Assembly: GCF_907163265.1 (NCBI RefSeq)
Contig: NZ_CAJQUM010000001.1
Coordinates: forward strand, 806,001 to 870,000
Direction: 5' to 3'
DNA length: 64,000 nucleotides
Source of the DNA: Georgfuchsia toluolica
GTDB lineage: Bacteria; Pseudomonadota; Gammaproteobacteria; Burkholderiales; Rhodocyclaceae
Shown here: positions 12,676 to 21,443 of the stretch, piece by piece
How positions within the stretch are numbered: the first letter of the stretch is position 1
Layout of the letters: every line of letters begins with the position of its first letter
Notes under the pieces: generated by a model
Seen by the model: only the letters and a program-made list of their open reading frames with translations
Database searches by the model: none
Told to the model about the DNA's origin: nothing
Program-made: the position numbers and the translations under genes

Positions 12676-13569
12676 ATGAATACCACTGACAAAATCCTGC
12701 ATCTTGAAGGCCTGGCCCGCAGCGCCATGGCTCACCCCAACAACATCGGCAGCTTGCTGGTTACGGCGGGCAAGCTCAGCACGGCCGATGCCGACCGCGT
12801 CATGGAACTACAGCAGCGGGAAGGCTGGCGCTTCGGTGAAGCCGCCCGGCGACTGCAGCTGATCAACGAAGACGACCTTATCGACGCGCTGTACAGACAG
12901 TACGGGTTGCCGCTGCGCATGCCGGGCCGCGACAGCTTCAGCCACGAACTGGTAACGGCGTATCAGCCGTACCATCGCTGCACCGAAGAGTTGCGCGCCT
13001 TGCGCACGCAATTGCTGATCCGCTGGTTCAGGAAGCCGACCATCGAGCAGCAGGTGCTGGCCGTTGTCAGTCCGAGCAGCGGCGAAGGCCGCAGTTACGT
13101 CGCCGCCAATCTCGCCATCCTCTTCTCGCAACTCGGCGAGCGCACGCTGCTGATCGACGCAGATATGCGCAACCCGCGCCAGCACCGCATCTTCAATGTC
13201 GCCGACCGCATCGGCCTGTCGACCGTGCTGGCCGGTCGCACGGCGCCTGCAGACGCCGTGGCCACGCCCGGATTCCACAACCTGTGGCTGTTGCCGGCCG
13301 GCGCCCCACCGCCCAACCCGCTGGAATTGCTTTCGCGCCCCGGACTGCCTGCCTTGCTGAAAGAGTATCTGACCGAGTTCGACATCATCCTCATCGACAC
13401 GCCGCCGGCGCTGCGCTACTCCGATGCAAAAACAGTGGGTTTCCGGGCTGGCAGCGCCGTCGTGCTCGCCCGCAAGGACCACACGCGCCTGGACGACACG
13501 AACCATGTCATCCGCGATCTGGGCGACTGTGGCGCATACGTCGTCGGCACCGTATTCAACAGCTTTTGA
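12676..13569 (+). CDS. epsG: Chain-length determinant ATPase EpsG (BY-kinase-like) with MshEN-like N-terminus
   Basis: This 297-residue P-loop protein resembles bacterial tyrosine kinases and MinD-like ATPases: Walker A region SPSSGEGRSYVAANLA, Walker A' LLIDADMRNP and Walker B IILIDTPPA. The Walker A Lys is Arg (GEGRS). No C-terminal Tyr cluster is present, so classical autophosphorylation is doubtful. Residues about 23-75 look like an MshEN/GspE-N domain. They contain two 24-residue motifs (NIGSLLVTAGKL... and RFGEAARRLQLI...) separated by five residues (QREGW). In known MshEN domains that arrangement binds c-di-GMP; binding here is inference. It probably controls EpsF and polymerisation. 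Confidence 0.88.
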   Translation: MNTTDKILHLEGLARSAMAHPNNIGSLLVTAGKLSTADADRVMELQQREGWRFGEAARRLQLINEDDLIDALYRQYGLPLRMPGRDSFSHELVTAYQPYHRCTEELRALRTQLLIRWFRKPTIEQQVLAVVSPSSGEGRSYVAANLAILFSQLGERTLLIDADMRNPRQHRIFNVADRIGLSTVLAGRTAPADAVATPGFHNLWLLPAGAPPPNPLELLSRPGLPALLKEYLTEFDIILIDTPPALRYSDAKTVGFRAGSAVVLARKDHTRLDDTNHVIRDLGDCGAYVVGTVFNSF

Positions 13570-13598
13570 TCCCGCCGCTCCACCGCCGCCCCGGCACC

Positions 13599-13617
13599 GC
13601 CGACCTGTCAGGTCGGC
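13599..13617 (+). terminator. Intercistronic hairpin after epsG
   Basis: GCCGACCTG and CAGGTCGGC are perfectly complementary around a single T. No T-tract follows, so it is more likely an mRNA-stabilising or attenuating hairpin than a full terminator. Confidence 0.35.
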
Positions 13618-13665
13618 GCAGCAGGCAGCAGGGCGGTACCTCAACGTCATGCAAAGGCCCATGAA

Positions 13666-15162
13666 ATGAGATTCCAAGCGACCGTTGATGCGAAACGACC
13701 ATCGGGACCGGCGTGGTCCGCAGGAGGGGGGCGATTGTTCCGCCTGGTCGGCGGCCAGCCCGGCAACGTGCCTCCCCAGTTTGCTGCGATGGTGGTCCTG
13801 CCGCTGGTCGCCGCGACGCTAATGGGCGGCCTGATCGTTTTTGCCGGACTGGATGCGTTAGTGCTGTGCCTGGCGTTGCTGGCCTGCGCTTTCGTCATGA
13901 TCGATTTCCGCATCGGCGTGGTGAGCCTGATTGTGTTGATGCCGCTTTCGGCGAGTACCCTGCTGCCCCACCAGGTCGGCGGCATCATCGGCCTCAACCA
14001 GGAGACTCTGCTGCTGCTCGCTACGCTGGTTTCCTGGCTACTGCATGCACGTGCCAGCGACGGCCGCGGCGGATTTGGGACAAAACCGCTGGTCTGGCTC
14101 TATGTGGTGCCCTTCGTCCTCGCGGGGGTGCTCGGATCGCAGCATCTGAACGACGTTGCGCCCTCGTATCTCGCCGTCCAACCGCTGGTCTACGACAGTG
14201 TGAGCTACTACCTGCTCAGGATCGTGCTCAAGCCCCTGTACCTCGTGCTGTTCGCCTTGCTGGTCGCGGCGGCTGTCGACCGCTCGCGGCGGCCGGAGCT
14301 TTTTATTGCCCCGATGCTGGTGTCGATCTGGGTGATGTGCCTGGTGACCATCTGTTTCACTTTATTTTCCGGTGCAAGCCTCGCAGAACTGGCGAGCACC
14401 CATGCGCGCATGTTCTTGTCACCTCTGGGTCTCCATACCAATGAGATGGGGCGCCTTTATGCCGTCGCCTATGCCTTGCTGCTCTATACCTGCGCCGCGA
14501 CGAAGGACTCTGGCCTGAGGCTGCTGTTGATCGCATCGATGGGCCTGGCGACACTGGCCCTGATGCTGACCTTCTCCCGCGGTGCCTTTCTCGCCTTCGC
14601 CGTCGTCAATGGCTTGTTTCTGCAGTCGCGCCGCCAGGTCTCGACGCTGCTGCTGGGCGGCTTGCTGCTGATCGTACTGGCCGTACTGATCCCGGGAGCG
14701 GTCTACGATCGCATCGGCTACGGCTGGGGCAGCGACATCAATATCATCAGCGCCGGCCGTGTAGATGACATATGGCTGCCGCTGCTGAGGGAACTCTGGC
14801 ACAGCCCGATTTTTGGCACTGGGCTGTCATCGATAGCATGGTCCGAGGCGGCGCGCACCGGCATCATACAAAACGCGGGTCATGCCCATAACGCCTACCT
14901 CAACGCCGTGCTGGACATGGGACTGCTCGGCCTGATTCTGCTCTGCGCCTATCTCGTCCATGTCTGGAAGGGATTTCGCCGCCTGAGCGTCGATCCGGCC
15001 ATAAACCCGCTGCTGCGCGGGTTCTACGCGGGCGCCGCAGCGGGCCTGGTAAGTTTTCTGGTGGACGGTTTCTTCGGCAGCAGCCTGACGCCATGTATCG
15101 AGCAGGTCTTCCTGTGGCTGGCGATCGGAATGATGTACGGGCAGCAACGCGCATTGCGATGA
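13666..15162 (+). CDS. O-antigen ligase/polymerase family membrane protein (Wzy-like)
   Basis: This 498-residue polytopic membrane protein has about ten to twelve hydrophobic helices. A larger loop in the second half contains GHAHNAYLNAVLDMG, which is typical of the Wzy_C / O-antigen ligase family. In this operon it most probably polymerises lipid-linked repeat units at the periplasmic face. No lipid-A core genes are nearby to suggest ligase activity. The N-terminal 40 residues are hydrophilic. The stop overlaps the flippase start as ATGA, so the two are translationally coupled. Sequence alone does not separate polymerase from ligase. Confidence 0.85.
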   Translation: MRFQATVDAKRPSGPAWSAGGGRLFRLVGGQPGNVPPQFAAMVVLPLVAATLMGGLIVFAGLDALVLCLALLACAFVMIDFRIGVVSLIVLMPLSASTLLPHQVGGIIGLNQETLLLLATLVSWLLHARASDGRGGFGTKPLVWLYVVPFVLAGVLGSQHLNDVAPSYLAVQPLVYDSVSYYLLRIVLKPLYLVLFALLVAAAVDRSRRPELFIAPMLVSIWVMCLVTICFTLFSGASLAELASTHARMFLSPLGLHTNEMGRLYAVAYALLLYTCAATKDSGLRLLLIASMGLATLALMLTFSRGAFLAFAVVNGLFLQSRRQVSTLLLGGLLLIVLAVLIPGAVYDRIGYGWGSDINIISAGRVDDIWLPLLRELWHSPIFGTGLSSIAWSEAARTGIIQNAGHAHNAYLNAVLDMGLLGLILLCAYLVHVWKGFRRLSVDPAINPLLRGFYAGAAAGLVSFLVDGFFGSSLTPCIEQVFLWLAIGMMYGQQRALR

Positions 15163-16667
15163 GCACCACAAACATAGGTTCTGCGGCAGCGCTCCACAAT
15201 TTACTGAAGCGGCGTGCGCTCTTGATCGGTGCCGCCAATGCATTCGACCTCGCGATGCATTTCCTGCTGCCGGTGGTGCTGGTGCGCTTCCTGGCGCCAG
15301 AGGCTTTCGGGCAATATCGCCTGTTATGGCTGGCAATCATGACGGTGGCGATGCTGGTGCCACTGAACATGCCGCACGTGCTCAATTTCTTTTTGCCGCG
15401 CGCGGACGCGGCGACAAAGCGGCTTCATGTGCACATGACTTTGCTCTACCTGCTCTGCGCTGGTCTGCTCGGCAGCCTCGCCATCGGCCCATGGAATCCT
15501 CTGCTGCCGTCGAACATGCACTCCCTGACCGAGTACGGCGCACTGCTGCCGGTGTTGGTAGTGCTGTCTACGGTGACTTTATTGCTCGACATGTTGCCGA
15601 TGATAGAGGAGCGGGTTAATTGGCAGGCCGGCATGACGATTGCATTGACGCTGCTGCGCACGCTGGCCCTGGGCGGAGCGGCCTGGCTCACGGGCGATCT
15701 GCGCATGGTGCTCTGGCTGCTGCTGGCGCTGATGTTGCTGAAGTTCCTGCTGCTTCTTGTCTATGTAGCCAAGTGCCACGGACTTGCCGGCCCCTGGTTC
15801 AAACGTCCGGTCTTTCTCGATCAGTTCCGCCATGCCGTTCCCCTCGGCCTTTCCGCCGCTATATACAGCCTGCGCGGCCAGGCCGACCAATGGATCGCGG
15901 CAAGCCTGTTCGCACTGGGGAACTTTGCCGCCTTTTCGATAGCCGGGGTGCTCGGGCCGATGGTGACGCTGTTCCGCCTCTCGATCAGTCCCATTTTCCT
16001 GCCGAGCATGAGCCGCCTGCAGTCGACGGGCGACCTGGCCGGCATGGTCGAGCTCAACAACAAGGCTAATGTGATGGTCGCGACGCTGGTCTATCCACTG
16101 TTGGTCTTCTCCTTCGTCTTCGCCGAGGAGATCATCACCCTCATCTATACCCAGGCGTATGTGGCGGCAGCCCCCGTCATGCGCATCTATGCCATCAGTT
16201 TGGTGGTCTTCGTCGTCGAGCTTTCCAGCATCATGCTGCTGCTGCGCGAAGGCGTCTTCTCGATGCGGCTGAACTTGGCGCTGCTGCTGTTTTCCGTCGC
16301 GGTTTCCTGGATCGGAGCGCAGCAGTTCGGCCTTGCGGGAGCGGCTCTCGGCAGCACCGCGGCGCTGTATGCCGACCGGTTTCGGACGCTGCGGCGCATT
16401 GCCTCGACTACCGGCATCCCGCTGCGGCATCTGCAGGACTGGCAAATACTGGGGCGGCTGCTGCTGATCTCGGCACTGGCCGGCACGCTGGCCTGGGCCA
16501 TCACGGGCGGCTATTTCGGCGTCGCTCGCATATCGCTGCGCCTGATCGCCGGCGGCATGATCATGGCAATCGTATATGGCGCGCTATGGATGCTGTCCAA
16601 CTGGCACGCGGCGCGTTGGCCGCTGCTCGCAGCCATCACACAAAACACCATTTCAGACAAGGAGTGA
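15159..16667 (+). CDS. Polysaccharide flippase, Wzx / oligosaccharide transporter family
   Basis: This 502-residue protein has about twelve to fourteen predicted transmembrane helices and the polysaccharide-synthase family layout. An N-terminal amphipathic stretch is followed by paired helices, a polar region near GQADQWIAASLFALG, and further helices near the C-terminus. It should flip the undecaprenyl-linked repeat unit across the inner membrane for the upstream polymerase. The ATG at 15159 is preferred because it overlaps the polymerase stop by 4 bp. An in-frame ATG 66 bp upstream lies inside the polymerase gene. It is followed after 8 bp by the epimerase gene. Confidence 0.88.
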   Translation: MSTTNIGSAAALHNLLKRRALLIGAANAFDLAMHFLLPVVLVRFLAPEAFGQYRLLWLAIMTVAMLVPLNMPHVLNFFLPRADAATKRLHVHMTLLYLLCAGLLGSLAIGPWNPLLPSNMHSLTEYGALLPVLVVLSTVTLLLDMLPMIEERVNWQAGMTIALTLLRTLALGGAAWLTGDLRMVLWLLLALMLLKFLLLLVYVAKCHGLAGPWFKRPVFLDQFRHAVPLGLSAAIYSLRGQADQWIAASLFALGNFAAFSIAGVLGPMVTLFRLSISPIFLPSMSRLQSTGDLAGMVELNNKANVMVATLVYPLLVFSFVFAEEIITLIYTQAYVAAAPVMRIYAISLVVFVVELSSIMLLLREGVFSMRLNLALLLFSVAVSWIGAQQFGLAGAALGSTAALYADRFRTLRRIASTTGIPLRHLQDWQILGRLLLISALAGTLAWAITGGYFGVARISLRLIAGGMIMAIVYGALWMLSNWHAARWPLLAAITQNTISDKE

Positions 16668-16675
16668 AGACCATC

Positions 16676-17740
16676 ATGAGCAACTACGAAAAAATACTCG
16701 ACAGCATCAGGAACAAGCCGCGGACATGGCTGGTGACCGGGGCAGCTGGATTCATCGGCTCGAATTTGCTTGAAACTCTGCTGAAACTGGACCAGACCGT
16801 CATCGCCCTGGACAACTTTTCTACCGGTAAACGCGAGAATATCGTCGAGGCATTAAAAGCAGCCGGTACGAAACGCAGCAAGAACCTGCATTTGATCAAA
16901 GGCGATATTCGCACGCTCGAGACCTGTCGCGCCGCCTGCCTCGGCGTCGACGTGGTGCTGCACGAGGCGGCGATAGGCAGCGTGCCGCGTTCGATCGAGG
17001 ATCCGGTCGCGACCAACAGCACCAATATCGACGGCTTCGTCAATATGCTGATGGCCGCGCGTGACGCCAAGGTAGGCCGCTTTGTCTACGCTGCATCCAG
17101 TTCGACCTACGGCGATACCAAACAGATTCCCTTCGTCGAATCCGAGATCGGCAAGCCGCTCTCGCCCTACGCGCTTACCAAGTACGTCGACGAGTTGTAT
17201 GCCGACGTATTTGCGCGCTGTTACGGCACGCAGGCAATCGGCCTGCGCTACTTCAATGTATTCGGACCGCGCCAGGATCCGAACGGCGACTATGCCGCAG
17301 TGATTCCCAAGTGGATAGCTGCGCTGATACACGAGCAGCCCGCCTACATCAACGGTGACGGCACCACGGCGCGGGATTTCTGCTATGTCGAGAACGTGGT
17401 ACAGGCCAATCTGCTGGCCGCCATGACGACCGACGCTGCCGCCATCAACCAGGTCTACAACGTGGCGGTCGGCGCGCAGATGACACTCGACGAATTGTTC
17501 CGAATGATACGGGTACTGCTGGCGCCGACATTTCCGGAGGTGATGGCAAGGCATCCCGTCTATCGCGACTTTCGCCCCGGGGACATGCACATCTCCCAAG
17601 CTGATATCGGCAAGGCGAAGGCCCTGCTCGGCTACCGGCCGGTTTGGGAAGTGCGCGAAGGGTTGAACTGGGCGGTGGACTGGTATGTCTCGGCACTGGC
17701 GTCCTCGCCCCCCGTCGCCGAGGCCGCGGCACTGAATTGA
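16676..17740 (+). CDS. tviC: UDP-N-acetylglucosamine(uronic acid) 4-epimerase, WbpP/TviC type
   Basis: This 354-residue protein is an extended short-chain dehydrogenase/epimerase. It has the NAD-binding motif GAAGFIGSN, the catalytic Ser in AASSSTYGD and YxxxK in SPYALTKYVDEL. Overall similarity is to WbpP and TviC, which interconvert UDP-GlcNAc/UDP-GalNAc or their uronic acids. Next to a TviB-type dehydrogenase, the pair should supply UDP-GalNAcA or UDP-GlcNAcA. AAGGAG lies 12 bp before the ATG. An upstream in-frame ATG inside the flippase gene is rejected because the protein homology begins at this start. Confidence 0.92.
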   Translation: MSNYEKILDSIRNKPRTWLVTGAAGFIGSNLLETLLKLDQTVIALDNFSTGKRENIVEALKAAGTKRSKNLHLIKGDIRTLETCRAACLGVDVVLHEAAIGSVPRSIEDPVATNSTNIDGFVNMLMAARDAKVGRFVYAASSSTYGDTKQIPFVESEIGKPLSPYALTKYVDELYADVFARCYGTQAIGLRYFNVFGPRQDPNGDYAAVIPKWIAALIHEQPAYINGDGTTARDFCYVENVVQANLLAAMTTDAAAINQVYNVAVGAQMTLDELFRMIRVLLAPTFPEVMARHPVYRDFRPGDMHISQADIGKAKALLGYRPVWEVREGLNWAVDWYVSALASSPPVAEAAALN

Positions 17741-17763
17741 ATTCGTAACTGAAGGAGATGATC

Positions 17764-19113
17764 GTGAGATTTGTACCTGAAGAAACAGACCTGGCATTGC
17801 CGGAAAAATCCGATGCCGCGGCCAGCGTGCGGTTGGCGACGGTTGGCGTAGTCGGTCTCGGCTATGTTGGCCTGCCGGTCGCAGTGGCCTTCGGCAGGAA
17901 CCAGCCGACAGTGGGTTATGACATGTCGGCGGCAAAGGTCGATAGCCTTGCCCATCGAATCGACCGCAGCGGAGAAGTATCGTCCGAGGAACTGGCGCAG
18001 GCAGAACATCTGCATATCAGCGCCGACCCGACCCACTTGTCCCGCGCCGATTTCGTCATCGTCGCAGTCCCCACGCCGGTCGATGCCGCGCACCAGCCGG
18101 ATTTCACCCCGCTCGAATTGGCGAGCGAGACGGTAGGCCGAAATCTGAAGCCGGGCGCGACCGTGATCTACGAATCGACCGTCTATCCGGGGGCGACCGA
18201 GGAGGTGTGCGTCCCCATCCTCGAGAAATATTCCGGCATGCGCTGGCACAGCGATTTCCATGTCGCCTATTCGCCCGAGCGCATCGATCCCGGCAACGAG
18301 GAGCATACGTTCACGCGCATCAGGAAAGTGGTATCCGGCGATGATGCCGCCACCCTGGAGAAAGTGGCGGAATTGTATGCTTCCGTCGTAACAGCGGGCG
18401 TCTACCGCGCCCCCTCGATCCGGGTCGCCGAGGCCGCCAAGGTGATCGAGAATACGCAGCGCGACCTCAACATCGCCCTGGTCAACGAACTGGCCATCAT
18501 CTTCGACCGGCTCGGCATCGATACCATGGAAGTTCTGCGCGCAGCCGGCACCAAGTGGAATTTCCTCCACTTCACTCCGGGCCTGGTCGGCGGCCATTGC
18601 ATCGGGGTCGATCCCTTCTACCTGACTTACAAGGCGGAACTGTCCGGCTATCATCCCGAGGTCATCCTGGCCGGGCGCCGCATCAACGACGGCATGGGCG
18701 CGTTCGTCGCGCGCAAGACCGTGCAGCAGATGATCCATGCCGGCCGCAACATCAAGGGCGCACGCGTCAATGTGCTGGGCCTGACGTTCAAGGAAAATTG
18801 CGCCGACATTCGCAACTCGAAGGTCGTCGACATCATTCGCGAACTGGGGGAGTTCGGCGTCGAGATATTCGTCCACGATCCGAAGGCGGACCCTGACGCG
18901 GCCTTGCGCGAATACGGCATCCGCCTCTGTTCCTGGGAAAGGTTGCCGGCGGCCGATGCCTTGATCCTCGCGGTCTCGCACAGCTCCTTCCTCGACCTGT
19001 CCGCGGCGGACCTGATGACAAAGATCGTGCATCACGGTTGCCTGATCGACGTCAAGTCGGTGGTGGAACCGGCGCCATTCTGTCAGGAAGGCGTCCATGT
19101 ATGGAGGCTTTAG
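17764..19113 (+). CDS. tviB: UDP-N-acetylhexosamine 6-dehydrogenase, TviB/WbpO type
   Basis: This 449-residue UDP-sugar dehydrogenase has an N-terminal Rossmann fold (GLGYVGLPVAVAFG), a central helix domain, and the catalytic Cys in GGHCIGVDPFYL. It oxidises C6 of UDP-GlcNAc or UDP-GalNAc to the uronic acid using two NAD+. A GTG start at 17764 is chosen because AAGGAG ends six bases before it. The ATG at 17758 would touch the Shine-Dalgarno site. With tviC upstream this indicates an amino-uronic acid in the exopolysaccharide. Its 3' end lies close to the glycosyltransferase gene. Confidence 0.92.
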   Translation: MRFVPEETDLALPEKSDAAASVRLATVGVVGLGYVGLPVAVAFGRNQPTVGYDMSAAKVDSLAHRIDRSGEVSSEELAQAEHLHISADPTHLSRADFVIVAVPTPVDAAHQPDFTPLELASETVGRNLKPGATVIYESTVYPGATEEVCVPILEKYSGMRWHSDFHVAYSPERIDPGNEEHTFTRIRKVVSGDDAATLEKVAELYASVVTAGVYRAPSIRVAEAAKVIENTQRDLNIALVNELAIIFDRLGIDTMEVLRAAGTKWNFLHFTPGLVGGHCIGVDPFYLTYKAELSGYHPEVILAGRRINDGMGAFVARKTVQQMIHAGRNIKGARVNVLGLTFKENCADIRNSKVVDIIRELGEFGVEIFVHDPKADPDAALREYGIRLCSWERLPAADALILAVSHSSFLDLSAADLMTKIVHHGCLIDVKSVVEPAPFCQEGVHVWRL

Positions 19114-19159
19114 CATCCACGCCAGATCACTGCGACAGCCATGTCTTTGTAAACGCGTC

Positions 19160-20302
19160 ATGAGCCCCAAGGGTCCCGTAGTCATGTTGCTCGGCCCGAG
19201 CCGGGCCGCCGTCAGCGGCGTCAGCACCCATCTCAACCTGCTGTTCGGTTCCAGCCTGGCGCGTGATTTCGAGTTGATCCATTTCCAGGTCGGCAGCGAA
19301 GGCCGCGACGAAAGCGCCGCGGCCCGGCTGCTGCGCCTGCTGGTCAGCCCATTCGCGCTGGCGGCGCGCATTCTGGCGGACGGCGTGACCATCGTGCACC
19401 TCAATACCTCCATCAATCGGCGTGCCTATTGGCGCGACCTCGCCTACCTGCTGGTGGCGAAGCTGTGCGGCGCACGCGTCGTGTACCAGGTGCATGGCGG
19501 CGTCTTGCCGAGGCTATTTACGGGTGACAATCGCCTGTTCGCAGCGCTGCTGCGCGCCACGCTGGTGCTGCCGGATGTTGTCGTCGTGCTGACCCAGGCC
19601 GCGTTCGCGGCCTACCGCGAGTTCGTACCGAAACAGGTGATCGTCGCGTTGCCGAACGGCATCGACCTGGCACCCTACGTCGAACTGGTGCGCGCGCCAG
19701 CCGCACCGTCGGCGCCCCTGCGCATGATCTATGTCGGGCGCCTGGTGCGCGCCAAGGGTCTCTTCGAAGCGCTGCAGGGCCTGGCCCAGGTCCGCGCGCA
19801 AGGCGTCGCTGCCAGCCTGGTCATTGCCGGCAGCGGTCCCGACCAGACGCCGCTGCAGGAATGCGTTGAGCATAGCGGACTGGCCGATGCCGTGCGCTTT
19901 GTCGGCCCGGTATTCAATGCCGACAAGCTGGCGCTTTACAGCAATGCGGATGTCCTGGTTTTCCCGAGCTATTCCGAAGGCCTGCCTTATACGCTGCTCG
20001 AAAGCATGGCAGCCGGCGTGCCCGCCATCATCACGCCGGTCGGCGGCGTTCCGGATGTCATGGCCGACGGCGTGCACGGGCTGTTCGTGCCGCCGCGCGA
20101 CGCAGCGGCAGTGGGTCGGGCGATTATCCAGCTGGCCGGCAATCGCGCTCTCCTGGCGGACATGAGTACCGCCTGCCGGCGGCGAATTGCCGGCGGCTAT
20201 TCGATCGAACGGCTGGCCGAAGAGTTCGCCCGGCTCTATTCGGAAGCCTGCACCCTACGGAGGACCGGCTTGATCGGCAAATCGAAATCCGGCGCAAGCT
20301 AG
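19160..20302 (+). CDS. GT4-family glycosyltransferase
   Basis: This roughly 380-residue protein has the GT-B fold. The N-terminal acceptor domain carries a GGVSTHLN-like segment (here SGVSTHLNLLF). The C-terminal Glycos_transf_1 domain has YVGRLVRAKGL, VIAGSGPD and the EX7E motif in SEGLPYTLLESMAAGVP. A retaining transfer of a nucleotide-activated sugar to the lipid-linked repeat is expected; donor and acceptor cannot be read from sequence. The start at 19160 gives a normal N-terminus. An ATG at 19097 would overlap tviB by 17 bp and add 21 atypical residues. It is the last gene of the eps operon. No initiating phosphoglycosyl transferase is present in the window. Confidence 0.88.
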   Translation: MSPKGPVVMLLGPSRAAVSGVSTHLNLLFGSSLARDFELIHFQVGSEGRDESAAARLLRLLVSPFALAARILADGVTIVHLNTSINRRAYWRDLAYLLVAKLCGARVVYQVHGGVLPRLFTGDNRLFAALLRATLVLPDVVVVLTQAAFAAYREFVPKQVIVALPNGIDLAPYVELVRAPAAPSAPLRMIYVGRLVRAKGLFEALQGLAQVRAQGVAASLVIAGSGPDQTPLQECVEHSGLADAVRFVGPVFNADKLALYSNADVLVFPSYSEGLPYTLLESMAAGVPAIITPVGGVPDVMADGVHGLFVPPRDAAAVGRAIIQLAGNRALLADMSTACRRRIAGGYSIERLAEEFARLYSEACTLRRTGLIGKSKSGAS

Positions 20303-20361
20303 TGTAGCTCTGCATTCCTGACGGAACATATGGAAATACACTCGTCATCCTGCGGGCATTC

Positions 20362-20382
20362 CTTTCGGTCATTTCCCGAAAG
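20362..20382. terminator. Hairpin between convergent eps and tad operons
   Basis: CTTTCGG and CCGAAAG form a 7-bp stem with a 7-nt loop in the 195-bp gap between two convergent operons. No clear T-tract follows in either direction, so it is only a candidate bidirectional terminator. Confidence 0.4.
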
Positions 20383-20497
20383 CAGGAGTCCAGGTTTTCA
20401 AATACCTGCTGAATCCCTCTTTTTGCATGGAAGACTAAATCCAGTGTTTCCCTGACTCAGGCGGTTTGTGGCTGACACTGCAGCGACGGCTTGCTGC

Positions 20498-21412
20498 TCA
20501 GTGCTGCCCACCCAACATTGGCATAATTACCCGAATAACTTGCACAGCAGCCGGTCCAAGGATAACCATGCTGATTGCCGGAAAGATGCACAGTACCATC
20601 GGAAACAGCATCTTGGTAGGCAGCTTGGCGGCCAGTTCTTCGGCGCGGATCTGCCGCTTGTGGCGCAAGTCATCGGAGAATACCCGCAGTGATTCTCCGA
20701 TACTGGTGCCAAATTTGTCCGCTTGCGACAACATCGATGCGAAGACACTGATTTCTTCCACGCCGGTGCGCAGGCTAAGATTTTTCAGCGCCTGATTGCG
20801 CGTGCTGCCGGCACGAATTTCCAGGTTGGTCAGATGGATTTCCTCGGTTAGCGCGCCGCTTTTGATTTTCATTTCATCGGCTACTCGAACCAATGCTGCA
20901 TCCAGGCCCAGCCCCGCTTCCACACAGACCAGGATCAGGTCAGCGGCATCGGGGAAGTTGTCGAAGATATCCCGCCGGCGCGCATTGATGGCGTGGTTGA
21001 GAGCGACGTTGGGTAGGTAAAGACCCACCATCGCCATGATCAGCAGTACCAGAATCAAGGTGTTGCTCGAGAGACTCACACTGGCGAGTTCCAACCCCAG
21101 GTAACCCACGCCGGCAAAAACGAATGGCAGCACGGTCTTGGCGGCATAAAAGATGATGGGGGCGTTAGCGCTGCGAATGCCCGCGTTGATGAACCTGATC
21201 CGAAGTGGCGAGCTTTCCCATTTGCCTTCCGGGCTCGACAGTCTGGCCAGCGGACCCGCAAATGCGACTGCCTTCTTCACCCAATTGGACTTGTTCGCGG
21301 GTTGTACGAGTTCCTGCAGACGCCGCTCCGATCTATCGGGGATCAACCAGGCGAACAACGATAGACTCGTCAAGGTCACCAGAAGGAAAATTATTGCCGC
21401 ATAGATCCACAT
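20498..21412 (-). CDS. tadC: Tad pilus inner-membrane platform protein TadC
   Basis: This 304-residue protein of the T2SSF family has an N-terminal transmembrane helix, two helices near 100-140, a cytoplasmic four-helix GspF domain (about 165-285) and a C-terminal helix ending near MLGGQH. It pairs with TadB to form the platform driven by TadA ATPase. The start at 21412 is preferred because AGGAG lies 8 bp upstream and the protein then begins with its membrane helix (MWIYAAII). It is the last Tad gene on this strand. A tadD TPR gene, often found after tadC, is absent. Confidence 0.92.
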   Translation of the reverse strand: MWIYAAIIFLLVTLTSLSLFAWLIPDRSERRLQELVQPANKSNWVKKAVAFAGPLARLSSPEGKWESSPLRIRFINAGIRSANAPIIFYAAKTVLPFVFAGVGYLGLELASVSLSSNTLILVLLIMAMVGLYLPNVALNHAINARRRDIFDNFPDAADLILVCVEAGLGLDAALVRVADEMKIKSGALTEEIHLTNLEIRAGSTRNQALKNLSLRTGVEEISVFASMLSQADKFGTSIGESLRVFSDDLRHKRQIRAEELAAKLPTKMLFPMVLCIFPAISMVILGPAAVQVIRVIMPMLGGQH

Positions 21413-21443
21413 TTTGTGTCTCCTTTCCTGTTCGTATTGGCAT

